Positions 46,008 through 56,860 of a stretch of DNA of 64,000 bases are shown piece by piece. The notes under the pieces were generated by a model that saw only the letters and a program-made list of their open reading frames with translations, was not told where the DNA came from and searched no databases. Origin of the DNA: Gamarada debralockiae (taxonomy: Eukaryota; Ascomycota; Leotiomycetes; Helotiales; Hyphodiscaceae); assembly GCA_002803225.1 (NCBI GenBank), contig NXFV01000216.1:62001-126000 (forward strand), read 5' to 3'. The translations under genes and the position numbers were made by a program. The number at the start of each line of letters is the position of its first letter. Within the stretch, counting starts at the first letter, position 1.

Positions 46008-48083
46008 GGTTGCTGCTTGTTCCGAATGAAAAGCTTGAGAGACAGGTGAAGAGGAGAGAAGGAAAAGGTACCCATTTTATCGATCAGGAGAGGAGGAGAA
46101 GCATGAATTTCTTGCGTAGTCAATAGTTCGGTCAAGAATTTTCATCTCCGGAAGCTCCTCCACTGCCTCGGTCGGTCATTTAAAGCTTTAACCAGAGAAG
46201 GCACGCGTGATATCGTTATGCACTGGCATGTAATTCTGCAGACGATCTTGAACGGATAGAAAGAGAACGAAGTGGGACAGGGGGACTTCAGTTAGACTGC
46301 AATTTCTAAGCTGGGTCTATATCACTCAACGGCTATCTACGAGTTGTAGATCCCGCCGCCTCCTGCCTGATAGCAAACTACCCAACTGCTGCAGCCTGCA
46401 CGTTAAAGTTCGGAGTGGCGGTCACGAGGGAGGGAGGAATAACCTGAGCGAAGATGTATAATCACTTTCTCTCCCAGTCGCTTTGACCCTTCCTCGACTG
46501 TCGAACTGGAGGCGAGTCGGGTTCACTAGCCACACCAAGAGAAATCCGCGACCCGATGCCTGCAGACAGGGATGAACACGTTGCTCATGCATGGAAATTT
46601 ACGCACACGAGAACGGCAATTCTCCGAGGGTGGGTATCCGATACTGTACTGTATAGGTAACCCACTTATTCTAGAACCAGAACCAATGTTCTTCGACACT
46701 GCGGGTTTGCCGAACGTTGCCCCTGACAGGGGTGGGACGTTTCGGCAGAAGCTCACATCGGCCCTGATGTGGGGAGTGACGGATGCCCTATGACATTCGT
46801 AATAGAGTAAGATTGTACTTTCGTACCAAACAACAATCTCATGCGACTTCCACTTCTAGAATTGATCAATAACAGCGCTCAGACGCCCATGGACACTATT
46901 GTGGCCACAAACTTACGTATCGCCGTCTAGTGGTACATCTCGATTCTTTGGTTGAGAGAACATAGCTTGGCGAAATTCTTTGGACCAAACGGATCGGTGG
47001 AATGTCCATAAATAGATGCCGGGCCGTCCTTTCGATCTCTCGGATCTCGCAGGAACCAAAAAAGGCGAAGAAAGATCCGTTGCAATTGCCATAATCATTT
47101 GCCGTCATTCCAATACGGATTCTGAGGATTTGTCACTCGGCAAGCAGTCTTGATAATTTAATCCAGGGCCGGAATCTGAGGATGAAAGAAAGTTCAACGT
47201 AGAGTTTGATGTCAGGGGAGCACACTGTAACCGCTAAACTAAGCCTAATTAGTCAACGTGATATCCGGAGAACGCCACCGAAGAATCTTCCTTCGAACCT
47301 TGGAGGTAGGCTGTGAATGGTTTCCAGTAGAAGAAAGTCATCGTTCCTCATGCGGATTGTTGAACTCGTTTCAGTTTTCAGAGCCTAAGATTCTCAAATT
47401 GTGGGCGGTCATCTCCATCAGTTGCGTGAGTTGTCAACAGGTGTCCGGATACACAAATTTAAAGCACAGGTGCCGAAAGATATGCAGTGCCGTGAATGTT
47501 ATTGTCGGGACTTCTTCAAAGAGGGGTATCTGTGACTTAAGAGTCCATATTATACCTCTCGACGACAAGGTCGAGCGAGCCGTTTGCCACTAGCCGCCGA
47601 AACACTCTTCCGCATCGAGCATCGACCGGAGACTTTTTGCACACGGCACATGCTACCAAGAAACCAAATCTCAAGATACCATATGGGAGGTTCCTCTTTC
47701 TAGTGGCTCGAGAGATCAGATCAAAAAAAAAGGCGGGATGCCGAATTCCCGCCCCTGCATCAACGACCCTCTTCCTTCAAAAGCCGCCTCGATAGTTGCT
47801 GCAGTTGCTCTTTAGCCTGTCTTGAATCAACGAACGTAGGTTTCTTTTGACACCACTATCATCATGGGGAAGAAACACTTGCATAGAATCGCCTTCTGGT
47901 CCCAAACCAGCTGACGAACAACCCTGTATTCACGTTTTCATCCGGGTTGCGATGACCTGTGCGTCAATCGGGCGTTTTGAAGAGCATGGTACTCCGTATG
48001 ATATGTACATATGGTACCCCAGCTGGATATAAGTCATTGTCTTTGTTTGAAATGATCTGTTCGCTTCGCCCAAACTCAAAAAT
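46008..48083. other. 2.1-kb gene-free stretch
   Basis: It lies between the divergent FAD oxidase and CFEM receptor genes, so it holds two promoters. Short frames (up to 111 codons) show no family features. Confidence 0.55.
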
Positions 48084-49605
48084 ATGAAGAGACTTCTGGG
48101 AATTTTATTTTTGCTCCACTCCTCTATGCGGGGAGTGCTGGCTCAGAGCACACTCGCTTCCTCGATTGCTGAACTACCTTCTTGCGCGGTAAGTTCCTGC
48201 GCATCCTGAGATCCCATTGTAGGGAATGAATTCTGATGAAAACATTTTAGTTGCTCTGTCTGGAAACAGCACTCGAGAATTCGACGTGTTCGGCAACCAA
48301 TACGACATGTGTCTGCACGAATGCACCACTACAAACGCAAGTAACGCTGTGCGTCACAGAATCATGCACTATCCCAGAAGCACTCAGTAAGTCATTGCGT
48401 CTTCTGGAAGATGAAGATTAATATGGAGATGAATTCTAATTTCTTGTCACTAGCAACGAAGAACGTCACTGAGACTACCTGTGGCGCTCCGGTTCGGGAT
48501 AAGAGCGGATCCTTCAACGCTGTCAGCAATACGTTTGCTGGCCTCTCCGGTGTCGCGGTGGTGTTAAGAGTGGTCTCTAAACTCGTGACGAGAGCAGAAT
48601 TCGGGCTGGATGACTATTTCATATTTATCACATTCGCATCAGGGATACCGAGCTCTGTGTTGGAAGTCCATGGACTCACCTCAAATGGACTCGGGAGGGA
48701 CGTTTGGACTGTGTCCCCTAAGCACATAACGGATTATCTTCGCGCCTTCTATGTCATGGAGATACTCTACTTCGCTCAAGTTTCTTTGTTGAAACTCTCT
48801 CTCCTCTTCTTCTACCTACGGATTTTCCCAGCGACCAAGTTTCGAAAATTTCTCTGGGCAACCATTATCTTCGACATCGTGATCGGCATCGTCTTTGTTC
48901 TGGGTGGGATATTTCAATGCCGGCCGATCTCGTACTACTGGACTCAATGGGACGGATTACACAAGGGCAAATGCATAAACGTCAATGGAATGGCGTGGGC
49001 GAATGCGATCCTTAGCATCTTGTTAGATGTTTGGATGCTTGGTCTCGCTATCTCCCAGCTGGTTCACCTCCAAATGCATTGGAAGAAGAAGGTTGGAGTT
49101 GGAATGATGTTTGCGGTCGGAACATTGTGAGTCTTGAGGAGAAGACCTCAAAGATACATTAATTTACTGACCGAAATACAGTGTGACAGTTGTCAGCATT
49201 CTACGTCTTCAATCAATCCTCCAGTTCGCGAATTCAACGAACCCCACATGGGATAACCTCGCTGTCACAACATGGAGTACAGTAGAGATTAATGTTGGTA
49301 TTATCTGTGCATGTATGCCGAGTCTACGGGTACTCCTCGTGAGAATTTTCCCGAAAGTTCTTGGCACTACAAGAAATACTTCGACGAACAAATACTACGC
49401 CCAAGGTAGCCATAACCGCATCGGTGCGAATGTTTCTGTCGGTCGATCGAACGACCTACCTACCCCCCCGACAGATAATAAGACGATTATGTATTCGCAG
49501 AGTTATGATGTGGATCTTGAGGATGAGACGCGTTTGGTGCCCATGAATGACCTTCCTTCAGGGCATGGGAAGTCAAGGAGCCAGGGGAGCAGCATCGGCG
49601 AATGA
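48084..49605 (+). CDS. CFEM-domain Pth11-like seven-helix receptor
   Basis: Four exons (48084-48188, 48251-48386, 48454-49126, 49182-49605) encode 445 aa. A signal peptide (ILFLLHSSMRGVLAQ) leads an extracellular CFEM domain with its cysteine series (PSCALLCLETALENSTCSAT, CVCTNAPL, TLCVTESC). Seven hydrophobic helices follow with the rhodopsin-like fungal features RAEFGLDDYFIF, LLFFYLRIFP and FQCRPISYYWTQWDG then LHKGKC. The cytosolic tail (about 100 residues) is Ser/Thr-rich. Pth11 of Magnaporthe senses surface cues; here that role is inference. Splicing restores the CFEM cysteine spacing, which supports the model. Confidence 0.9.
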
Positions 49606-50313
49606 AGGAGGCTGTTCAGATGTTTGTAAGTTTTCAACTTGTCTTTTCTTGAGAGTAACAACCTCTTGCGTGCCTTGTGGGTTTTCTTTAGCCTGTTGCA
49701 TCTTTCTGTAGCCCGAACCTTTGTACAGTAAGCTTCTTATCACGATCCTGACGAAGAAATCAAATGATTGCGAACTTTGCGAACGATCTCACCCTAGGTG
49801 GTCGTATTTGGGGTTAAAAATGTTAAATGATAAATATTGCAATCTGAAATAGTGCTGTGGTGGGTTTGTGGACGGAAAAAGGGACGGAAAAAGGTACGAA
49901 AAAAGGGGAGGGGAGGGTAAAGGGTCTGATCTCGCTTAACCTGGGCCGAAATTGGAAATTTGGCACGTGGCTTGGCTGGGAGTGGCAGTGCAAACCCAAC
50001 GTCCAACATCACCAACACAACAGCTCTCTTCGATCAGGAGATGCATATTTTGCCAAAGGCTTGATCTTGAAAGAGAATTTTTGATCTCCCAGAGACGATT
50101 ACATTTGTTTTTGTAGGATGAGGCACAGCGTAACGCCATCTTTCACCTGAAACTCCCAGCCACACATCAACAGCCTCAACATTAGGCTGCAGGATTAAAA
50201 CCAACTTGATATATTTGTAACCCCTGGCCAGATTCATCGGAAGTTCGATCTCTGCAAATTCACTCTGTTATACTTTTCAGTCCTGTTAAAGCACCGTCTG
50301 TCCTGCTGCAATC
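49606..50313. promoter_or_regulatory. upstream region of DUF726 gene
   Basis: 708 bp holding the receptor 3' end and the promoter of the next gene, with a purine-rich 12-bp repeat. Confidence 0.5.
49871..49906. repeat. 12-bp purine-rich tandem repeat, three copies
   Basis: Units of the type gacggaaaaagg occur three times in a row, the third diverged. Confidence 0.75.
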
Positions 50314-52695
50314 ATGCCTCCTTCTGCTTCAGACCCGAAAGACCTCAAGCTGGCCCTCAACCCAGCCCGCCGCCGCGCTCTCACAATTCTAGCTGAGGCC
50401 ATCGTCACCCACATGCGCACAAAGATCACTGAATCATTCGAAGCCTCTCCACCCTCAGAACCCGCACCCCTCTTTATCGACAGTTCTCAACCGGAGCCTT
50501 CAAACGCCTGGAATCCAGAAGAAGCAGAGCGTCAACGACGTCTAGAAGCCCGTTTGGAACGAAATCTCTCAACCCCAGCATTGCGGGAATTGAAGAGAGC
50601 AGCATTGAAGTATTTCGATACCTGGCAAGATGAAGTCGTCACAGGATTAGGCAAGATTGTAAATGCGCCAGAAGATCCACGTTCAGAGCGACAAAGGCGA
50701 GAATGGCAAGCTGCTCGAAGTGCCCCTCCTCCCCCACCATATTCCCCTACAGCACCAGACGTCAAGAACCACGACGCTATAGCTGAAGCAGAAGCTCGAG
50801 AGATCGAGGAGGCCAAGGACATCTCCACGCTGGCAAAACTTTACCCGCCGATTCCTACCCGTCTTACCACTATCTCAAAAGAAGACCGTATCTGTGTGCT
50901 CAGCTGCATGGTACTGCTCCTCTTAAGCCTAGGACATTATTCGGCCCATTCCAGAGTCTTTCTATGCTATCTCACATCCTCGTTCTCCCTCCCGATGTCT
51001 ATCCTCACAAACGAAGAAACTGAAATCGCCCGCACGCTGCTCCTCGCATCCAAGGCTCTATCAGCCGATGCTGAGACCCAGAAACGGCGAGACGACAACG
51101 CTTCTGCTCGGAGGTGGAAAGTCGGCCTAGCATCCGTTGCTGGAGCAGCGGTTATTGGGATCACTGGTGGAATTGCAGCACCTATTGTTGCAGGAGCCAT
51201 TGGTGGGATTATGGGTGGGGTTGGACTTGGTGGTGTAGCGAGCTTCTTGGGGATTTTTGCAATGAACGGTGCACTAGTGGGCAGCCTTTTCGGAGCTTTT
51301 GGTGGGAAGATGACGGGAGAAATGGTAGATTCCTACGCCAAAGAAGTCTCCGATTTCAAATTCCTCCCAGTGAAGGAGGAATTGGGTCCCGCTACCCGAG
51401 ACGAAGAAGAGGCCGAGGGACGTCGACTCCGTGTCACAATCGGCATCAACGGCTGGCTGGAGAATGAAAACGATATCATCAAGCCTTGGAGAGCCCTGGG
51501 GCCAGACTCGGAAGTATTTGCTTTGAGGTATGAGATGGATGCTTTATTAGAGCTCGGGAACACCCTGAAATCCATGGTTTCTTCCTATGCCTGGTCATTC
51601 GTCAAACTTGAGATTTTGAAACGCACGGTTCTAGCTACGCTTTGGTCAGCTCTATGGCCCGTTTACCTCCTCAAAATGGCGACTTCAATCGACAACCCCT
51701 TCGCAGTTGCGCGTAACCGGTCCGAGAAAGCAGGAGAAGTTCTCGCTGATGCTTTGATCAATAAAGCTCAGGGCGAACGACCTGTCACACTGATCGGATA
51801 CTCATTAGGAGCTAGAGCCATATATTCCTGCCTCAAATCACTCGCAGAGCGCAAAGCATTTGGGCTCGTGGAATCAGTAGTACTTATCGGGGCGCCCGTT
51901 CCCTCCAACTCTAGCAACTGGCGCGTAATGCGCAGCGTAGTCTCCGGGAAAGTAATAAACGTCTACTCCGAAAACGACTACATTCTCGCTTTCCTCTACC
52001 GCGCAACAAGCATCCAATTCGGAGTCGCAGGACTCCAAGCCATCGGCGACGTCGAAGGAGTAGAGAATTTGAATTTGAGTAAGGAGGTTAGTGGGCATTT
52101 GCGGTATCCGGATTTGATTGGGAAGATTTTGAAGAGGGGCGGGTTTGCGGGGATTAAGGTTGAGGATGCGAAGATTGAGGAGGAGCAGGTTGAGGAGATT
52201 GGGTTAGTTGTCAAGTTTGATGCTGATGTGAAGGTTGTTAGTGGGAAGGCTATGGAGTCTTTGATTGATCTTGATGACGGGCCGGTGGAGATGGATGCTG
52301 GGAGCGTGGGATGGCAACCGATTATGGGACAGCCGCCAACGTATGAGCGAGCGCACATGGGAGATCGGACGACAATGCGGCAAGAGACGACGGTGACACA
52401 GCAGCCTACTGTTCCACAACGAGAAGAGGCCTCGGAGATCACGAGCACAATGTCGCAAGTACACGTTCGGGACCAAGATAGTGAGAGCGACGACGGTGGA
52501 ATTCAGATGGTGGATAATGATGACGGAGATTTGACGGAGCTTTCTTCAGAACCCATACCGGATGATGACGAAGCTGATGCGGGGCCATCTAGGGCTACTG
52601 GAAGAGTCGAAATGGTAGAGGATCAGAAGTTTTTGGGTTCGTTTCCTAAGGATAAGGGCAAGAGAGTCACGGCGTCGGAAATGGGATTGTATTGA
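50314..52695 (+). CDS. DUF726 alpha/beta-hydrolase membrane protein (Mil1/TMCO4-like)
   Basis: A single exon of 793 aa. The DUF726 region spans about residues 200-620: a glycine-rich hydrophobic stretch (AGAAVIGITGGIAAPIVAGA) that can insert in membranes, then RVTIGINGWLENENDIIKPW, the lipase elbow VTLIGYSLGARAIY (GxSxG) and LIGAPVPSNSSNWRVMRSVV. The block SENDYILAFLYRA and the HLRYPDLI end complete the fold. In yeast the relative Mil1 is a putative lipase that binds an AP-1 adaptor. The N-terminus is basic and the C-terminal 150 residues are acidic and disordered. Enzyme activity is unproven for the family. Confidence 0.88.
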   Translation: MPPSASDPKDLKLALNPARRRALTILAEAIVTHMRTKITESFEASPPSEPAPLFIDSSQPEPSNAWNPEEAERQRRLEARLERNLSTPALRELKRAALKYFDTWQDEVVTGLGKIVNAPEDPRSERQRREWQAARSAPPPPPYSPTAPDVKNHDAIAEAEAREIEEAKDISTLAKLYPPIPTRLTTISKEDRICVLSCMVLLLLSLGHYSAHSRVFLCYLTSSFSLPMSILTNEETEIARTLLLASKALSADAETQKRRDDNASARRWKVGLASVAGAAVIGITGGIAAPIVAGAIGGIMGGVGLGGVASFLGIFAMNGALVGSLFGAFGGKMTGEMVDSYAKEVSDFKFLPVKEELGPATRDEEEAEGRRLRVTIGINGWLENENDIIKPWRALGPDSEVFALRYEMDALLELGNTLKSMVSSYAWSFVKLEILKRTVLATLWSALWPVYLLKMATSIDNPFAVARNRSEKAGEVLADALINKAQGERPVTLIGYSLGARAIYSCLKSLAERKAFGLVESVVLIGAPVPSNSSNWRVMRSVVSGKVINVYSENDYILAFLYRATSIQFGVAGLQAIGDVEGVENLNLSKEVSGHLRYPDLIGKILKRGGFAGIKVEDAKIEEEQVEEIGLVVKFDADVKVVSGKAMESLIDLDDGPVEMDAGSVGWQPIMGQPPTYERAHMGDRTTMRQETTVTQQPTVPQREEASEITSTMSQVHVRDQDSESDDGGIQMVDNDDGDLTELSSEPIPDDDEADAGPSRATGRVEMVEDQKFLGSFPKDKGKRVTASEMGLY

Positions 52696-52982
52696 GACAA
52701 TTAATGATAATGAGAACATGCGAAACTCAGAACCACTTGAAAAGACTCCAAGTCGTCCCTTGCCCTCTGCAATGTGGTAAACACAACAATTGGAGTTCTT
52801 TGCTCCAGAACTCCATCAACCTCCAAATGAATTAACTTCAATTTGTTCACGTAATGAAGCGAGGTTTGATTCATATAACCTTGAGAGTCATTTATGCGGA
52901 TAGACTGTAGTCACATCTCTGCATACCCGTCGCCTGTACACAAGACATAAACTCCAACTCCAACTCCTTTTGCCCATTTTCG
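52696..52982. other. convergent intergenic region
   Basis: 287 bp shared by the 3' ends of the DUF726 gene and the zinc-cluster regulator. Confidence 0.5.
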
Positions 52983-55232
52983 TCACCCCATAGGCTGTCC
53001 CGTCCCATTTTCAAGTAAAAGACCATCCAACCGTAAAAGTCCCAAACTCATCAATCCGTTCGCAGTACTCCCGCTCCCAACCCGCATAGCCCATCGCCAG
53101 CGCCCCACTAAATCGTTGATTTCGTTTGATTCGGCCTCGCTCTCGGATGTGACAAGTAACTGCATCAGGAATGATGAAGCGATTGCGAAGTTCGCTCGTG
53201 ACCCTGTTTGCGGTTAGCACATGAGCTGGGGACGTGGTTTGGGAAGGAAGGACGAAGAGAGAATTACAGGAATGCCAGAATGCGTCTAAGGCCCCACGGC
53301 CTAGGTTCTCGACAAATTCTACGACTTCTTTGGCGCACTCCTTTGCGCCTGCTCGCACGGCGAGGCGCGACCCAACGATACCATGGTCTTCTTCTTCCAC
53401 GCTGGTGAGGTTTTCCAGCGGTCGCAAGAGAGCACGGAAGAGTGTCATCGTCGCAACGATATAGGCTAAGGAGAGTGATGGGTTGCCGCTGAGGCGTGTT
53501 ATGCCTCTTGAATCAACTCGATCGGAATGACGAAGCGCTAAAGCCGGCGGCAAAGAGTCATTCCAAGCTTTCAAGCGTGACCGAAGCGGCCGTGCAAGAT
53601 CTAGAGACAGCGTGAAGTCTTTCGAAGTACGTTGTGTGGCCCGCAACGAGTAGTACGAATCCATAATATCGCTCAATATCATAGTAAGTTCGGATAGGAG
53701 GCGGAAGTGATGGCTTTCGGCTTCTGGTTCAAGGAAACCAGGTATTGCATTTGAATTCGCCTCGAGCTGTGGTGGCTCAAGGTCAGCATCGGTGATGGGG
53801 AGGACATCGACGTCCTCCATACGTATATGACTTGGCATCCCAGCCCCTAGGGATGCCCATTTGTCCATGATGAAGACGCCGTACCAGAGGCGTTTCCGAA
53901 GGCACATCTCCCATTGGGGTATGCTGGTCCAGTCTCCACATTCTCGAGTCAAGCCGAGAATCTGAGCAAGACTGACTGTCCAGCCTACTAGGCTAGTCTT
54001 CCAAGGTGTATCGGTTGTGTAGCGATTCGTCGGAGCTCTTTGCAGTAAGAGAAGACACGCTTGTAAAGTAGCCAGGCGCGGCGTGTGTAGTTCTTGAGTG
54101 ACTGCGCTCCATGAAATGCGAAACAACTGATGGGCCGGAGGTGGTGAATGAACAATACTCGTAGCAAGGAGATCGTCATAAAGTATAAATGGTAAGGCCG
54201 TTGCATATATCGCAGATAATAAAGAGAGTGGCAGTAGATGCAAAACCGACGGAGACAGCGTCCCTTCTGAAAATAACTCGCTTTTACAGAGAATAGGAAA
54301 ATACGGATATACAAATCGAAAAAAGAGTCCGATTAATCTCAGGGCTTCCTGCTCGGTGAACATGCCAGCAATGTCGGCTCGATGTTTTGCCAGAACCTCA
54401 TCCTCGACTCTAGGTTCTCCCTTCTGGGCCAAGCTATCATCTGCGAGCATGAACACCACTGGTGGCTCCCCTTTCTCGCCTGGCAAGGCGTTCTGGTGTG
54501 CGGAGCTCTTTATTCGCCGGTAGGTCAACTTCGAGATCGTACATTCATCGTTCTCGTCGTAGCGGTAATGCCGCAGAAGGTACGGGTTCGACTCTCCTGT
54601 CTCTCCAATAAACCTCGCACACCTGGTTGATTGTGAATCCAAAGGTCTGATACGTATTCCCGCCGGCATCATATGTAGGTATGGGTCCATTGTGTATATT
54701 GGGGAACCATCCTGCTGATTGCCCATGTGCTGCATCTGATTCGGAGACTGGTCAAGTCCATTATGTCCATTCAAGTTATCGTAGGAATTCTCGTTGTATT
54801 GTGCGATGAAGCTTGGGCTTAATTGGGTTGTCGAGACGTCGAACTGTTGTGAGATTGGAGCTGTGCCAGTTGCGCGTCAGCCTGGTTACTCAACGCCCTC
54901 TTCTCAATTCTGTTGAGCTTACCTGAAGCTCCTGGCCCACTAGGTTCTCCATTGCTGGCAGACGGGTTCGCATTCGGCCTCCTCTTCTTCTTCGGCCGTT
55001 CCACGAACGTACATTGTCGGCCGTGAGAAGAACACAGCTGACACGGTGGGGTAATGTCAATCTTGCAGGCGACCTGTCGTGCTCTGCAGAAATCGCACGG
55101 CCGATATTTCCTCGATTTGTAGCTTCGTGGGCCTGGTTGGACGGGCGGTGTCAATTCCAGTCCATTGAAGAAGTCTGTTGGAGAAAGCGATGGCTGCGCG
55201 AAATTGTGTGAATCCATTTGAGAGTAGGTCAT
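52983..55232 (-). CDS. Zn2Cys6 transcriptional activator, TamA/DAL81-like
   Basis: Three exons (55232-54923, 54860-53268, 53203-52983) give 707 aa. The zinc cluster CDFCRARQVACKIDITPPCQ then LCSSHGRQC has spacing C-2-C-6-C-7-C-2-C-6-C, near residues 40-70. The fungal_trans domain covers about residues 230-600 (FFRFVYPYFPILCKSELF, RLATLQACLLLLQR, RKRLWYGVFIMDKWASLG). The last intron (53267-53204, GTGCTAAC branch) restores WHSWSRANFAIASSFLMQLL; without splicing the end would be in a wrong frame. The cluster context matches DAL81/TamA, co-activators of allantoin, GABA and related nitrogen pathways. The ATG at 55232 (MTYSQMDSHNF) was preferred over one 47 codons upstream. Confidence 0.8.
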
Positions 55233-55745
55233 TGAGGCCGCCGCATCTGGCACCCTGAAAGGTGCGCTGTCGAAAAAGGGAAGTGCGCCCTTATCGGGCG
55301 ATATTATAAGGAGACGGGGGGGTGTGATTTTGGCGTCGCGCGACGTCGCCCTTCTTCCTTCCTCGTGCAACAATTCAGGCTGGACGGGCTCGTCTCTTCG
55401 TAAAGTTATTGAAGGTCCATTCTCGCTGGGTGAGATGAAGACTTATTTTCACGCCGATGCGGGGCCGTGAGAGTCGCAGACGCTGCTGGAAACGCCATCA
55501 AGTCGTGATTCTCGGGCAACTTTGGCCGTGTTATCGTGGAGAAAACTTGGGGTAGGAGCCCTCGAGTGCAAGCCCTGGCCCAGTAATCCATTATTGGCTT
55601 GTATATCTTTAGTCCGTCTGATCTTCCCAAAGCTCCGTGAATCCTTCCCGTTGGTTTTGTGTGTTTTAAAGATTCATTTTGCTCTTCTAATTGGCCGAAT
55701 ATCATCCCCAGTCATTTGTCGTCTCAACCCCTATTCCTGCCCGCC
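55233..55745. promoter_or_regulatory. bidirectional promoter: regulator / DCG1-like gene
   Basis: A 513-bp divergent region with two HGATAR sites (ttatcg on the plus strand at 55291-55296 and 55531-55536), the type bound by the nitrogen regulator AreA. GATA sites are short and frequent, so the assignment is weak. Confidence 0.35.
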
Positions 55746-56543
55746 ATGTCGGATTCGCTTCCCCTCGCTTCAGTCACAGGATCATCTACCAGAGCGATCA
55801 ACATCCTTCTCATAAATCCCAATGGAACTTCTTCGATGACAGATGCATGCCTACGATCACTGGAGGCTACTCTCCCACCTTATTGCACCGTCACCGGCTT
55901 CACATCTCCTCATCCCACTCCTTCGGCCGTAGAAGGCCACCTCGATGGAGTCCTCTCAGCGGCAGCAGCTATCCGTGCTGTAGTACCTATTGCCTCGAAA
56001 TTTGATGCATTTCTTGTGGCCTGCTTCAGCGCACATCCTCTCATCAATGCTCTGCGAGAAGAGGTTTCTGGCCCTGTGATAGGAATCATGGAAGCTGCAC
56101 TTTACTCTGCTCGAATGCTTGGTGGACGGCTTGGTATAGTCGCAACTGGTGGGAGAAGTAAGATCATGCACGAGGATGCTATTAGGTATTATGGCTTGGA
56201 GGGATACTCAGTTGGTTGCGAGACCACAAATTTGGGAGTTTTGGAGCTTGAAAGGCTACCCAGGGACAAGGTGCTAGGGCTGGTTAGCGACGCAGCGAGA
56301 AGGCTCGTTCAAGAGAAGGGTGCGGATTGCATTGCGCTGGGTTGTGCTGGTATGACGGAAATGAAGATCAGATGTGAGGAAGCTGTAGGTACTAAGAATG
56401 CGACGGCTCAGGTCATTGATGGAGTAGGAGTTGGAGTTCAGATCCTCATCGGGTTGGTAAGGGAAAATCATGTGACCGCAAAAGGGGGGGTCTTCAGAAG
56501 TGCTGCGGACGGGAGGAAGGGAAGAGGGCAAGACTGGCTTTAG
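55746..56543 (+). CDS. DCG1/hydantoin racemase family protein (Asp/Glu racemase fold)
   Basis: A single exon of 265 aa. INILLINPNGTSSMTDACL is the family start. The two catalytic cysteines of the racemase fold are visible: AFLVACFSAHPLINALRE (about residue 85) and DCIALGCAGMTEMK (about residue 200). GPVIGIMEAALYSARMLG and LGIVATGGRSK lie between. Bacterial relatives racemise 5-substituted hydantoins; yeast DCG1 sits in the DAL allantoin cluster with no proven reaction. Here it is flanked by a DAL81-like regulator (divergent) and a carbamoyl amidohydrolase (convergent), which supports a role in hydantoin or ureido-compound catabolism. The upstream ATG in the same frame adds 29 unlikely residues. 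Confidence 0.87.
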   Translation: MSDSLPLASVTGSSTRAINILLINPNGTSSMTDACLRSLEATLPPYCTVTGFTSPHPTPSAVEGHLDGVLSAAAAIRAVVPIASKFDAFLVACFSAHPLINALREEVSGPVIGIMEAALYSARMLGGRLGIVATGGRSKIMHEDAIRYYGLEGYSVGCETTNLGVLELERLPRDKVLGLVSDAARRLVQEKGADCIALGCAGMTEMKIRCEEAVGTKNATAQVIDGVGVGVQILIGLVRENHVTAKGGVFRSAADGRKGRGQDWL

Positions 56544-56711
56544 ATATCTTATCCATTTGCATTTTCAAAAGTTGGAAAACGGGCATAACGAGACCAAAAG
56601 CAGTTCAGTATTTGGCTTTCATAAATCTCGAACAATGCTCCTATGCTCCAAGCCTTGGATTCGTTTCTTTAAATCTGTATTTCCATGACAACAATGTCCA
56701 TCTCATACTCT

Positions 56712-56860
56712 TCATAATAGCTCCGGCTCTACAACTCCAGTTTGTACAGTTATTGGACCGTATTGATCAATACGTCTATGCCGACCAAAGTCAAAAGTCT
56801 ATCACACGTCAGTCAGCACTCTTAAAATCATCACGATATCTAACTCACCTTCTCCTTCCC
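56712..56860 (-). pseudogene. stranded 3' end of the carbamoylase gene
   Basis: Directly after the TAG at 56863-56861 the frame continues with GKEK, a 50-bp intron (56848-56799, GTGAGT..GATAG, GTGCTGAC branch) and TFDFGRHRRIDQYGPITVQT then GVVEPELL and a stop. The FxxxRHRR segment is the conserved C-terminus of N-carbamoyl-D-amino-acid hydrolases. So 32 family residues lie behind a single nonsense codon. Confidence 0.7.

Noticed and set aside
37605..49605. secondary-metabolite gene cluster
   Set aside because: P450, transporter and oxidase are present, but no PKS, NRPS, terpene cyclase or prenyltransferase core enzyme and no local regulator.
53011..53261. unspliced C-terminus of the zinc-cluster regulator
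   Set aside because: The unspliced reading (NSLFVLPSQTT...) has no family match, whereas the 64-bp intron restores the WHSWSRANFA end.
54570..54600. tRNA-like ggttcgactctcc
   Set aside because: It resembles a T-loop box, but there is no acceptor stem or D-arm and it lies within the regulator coding exon.
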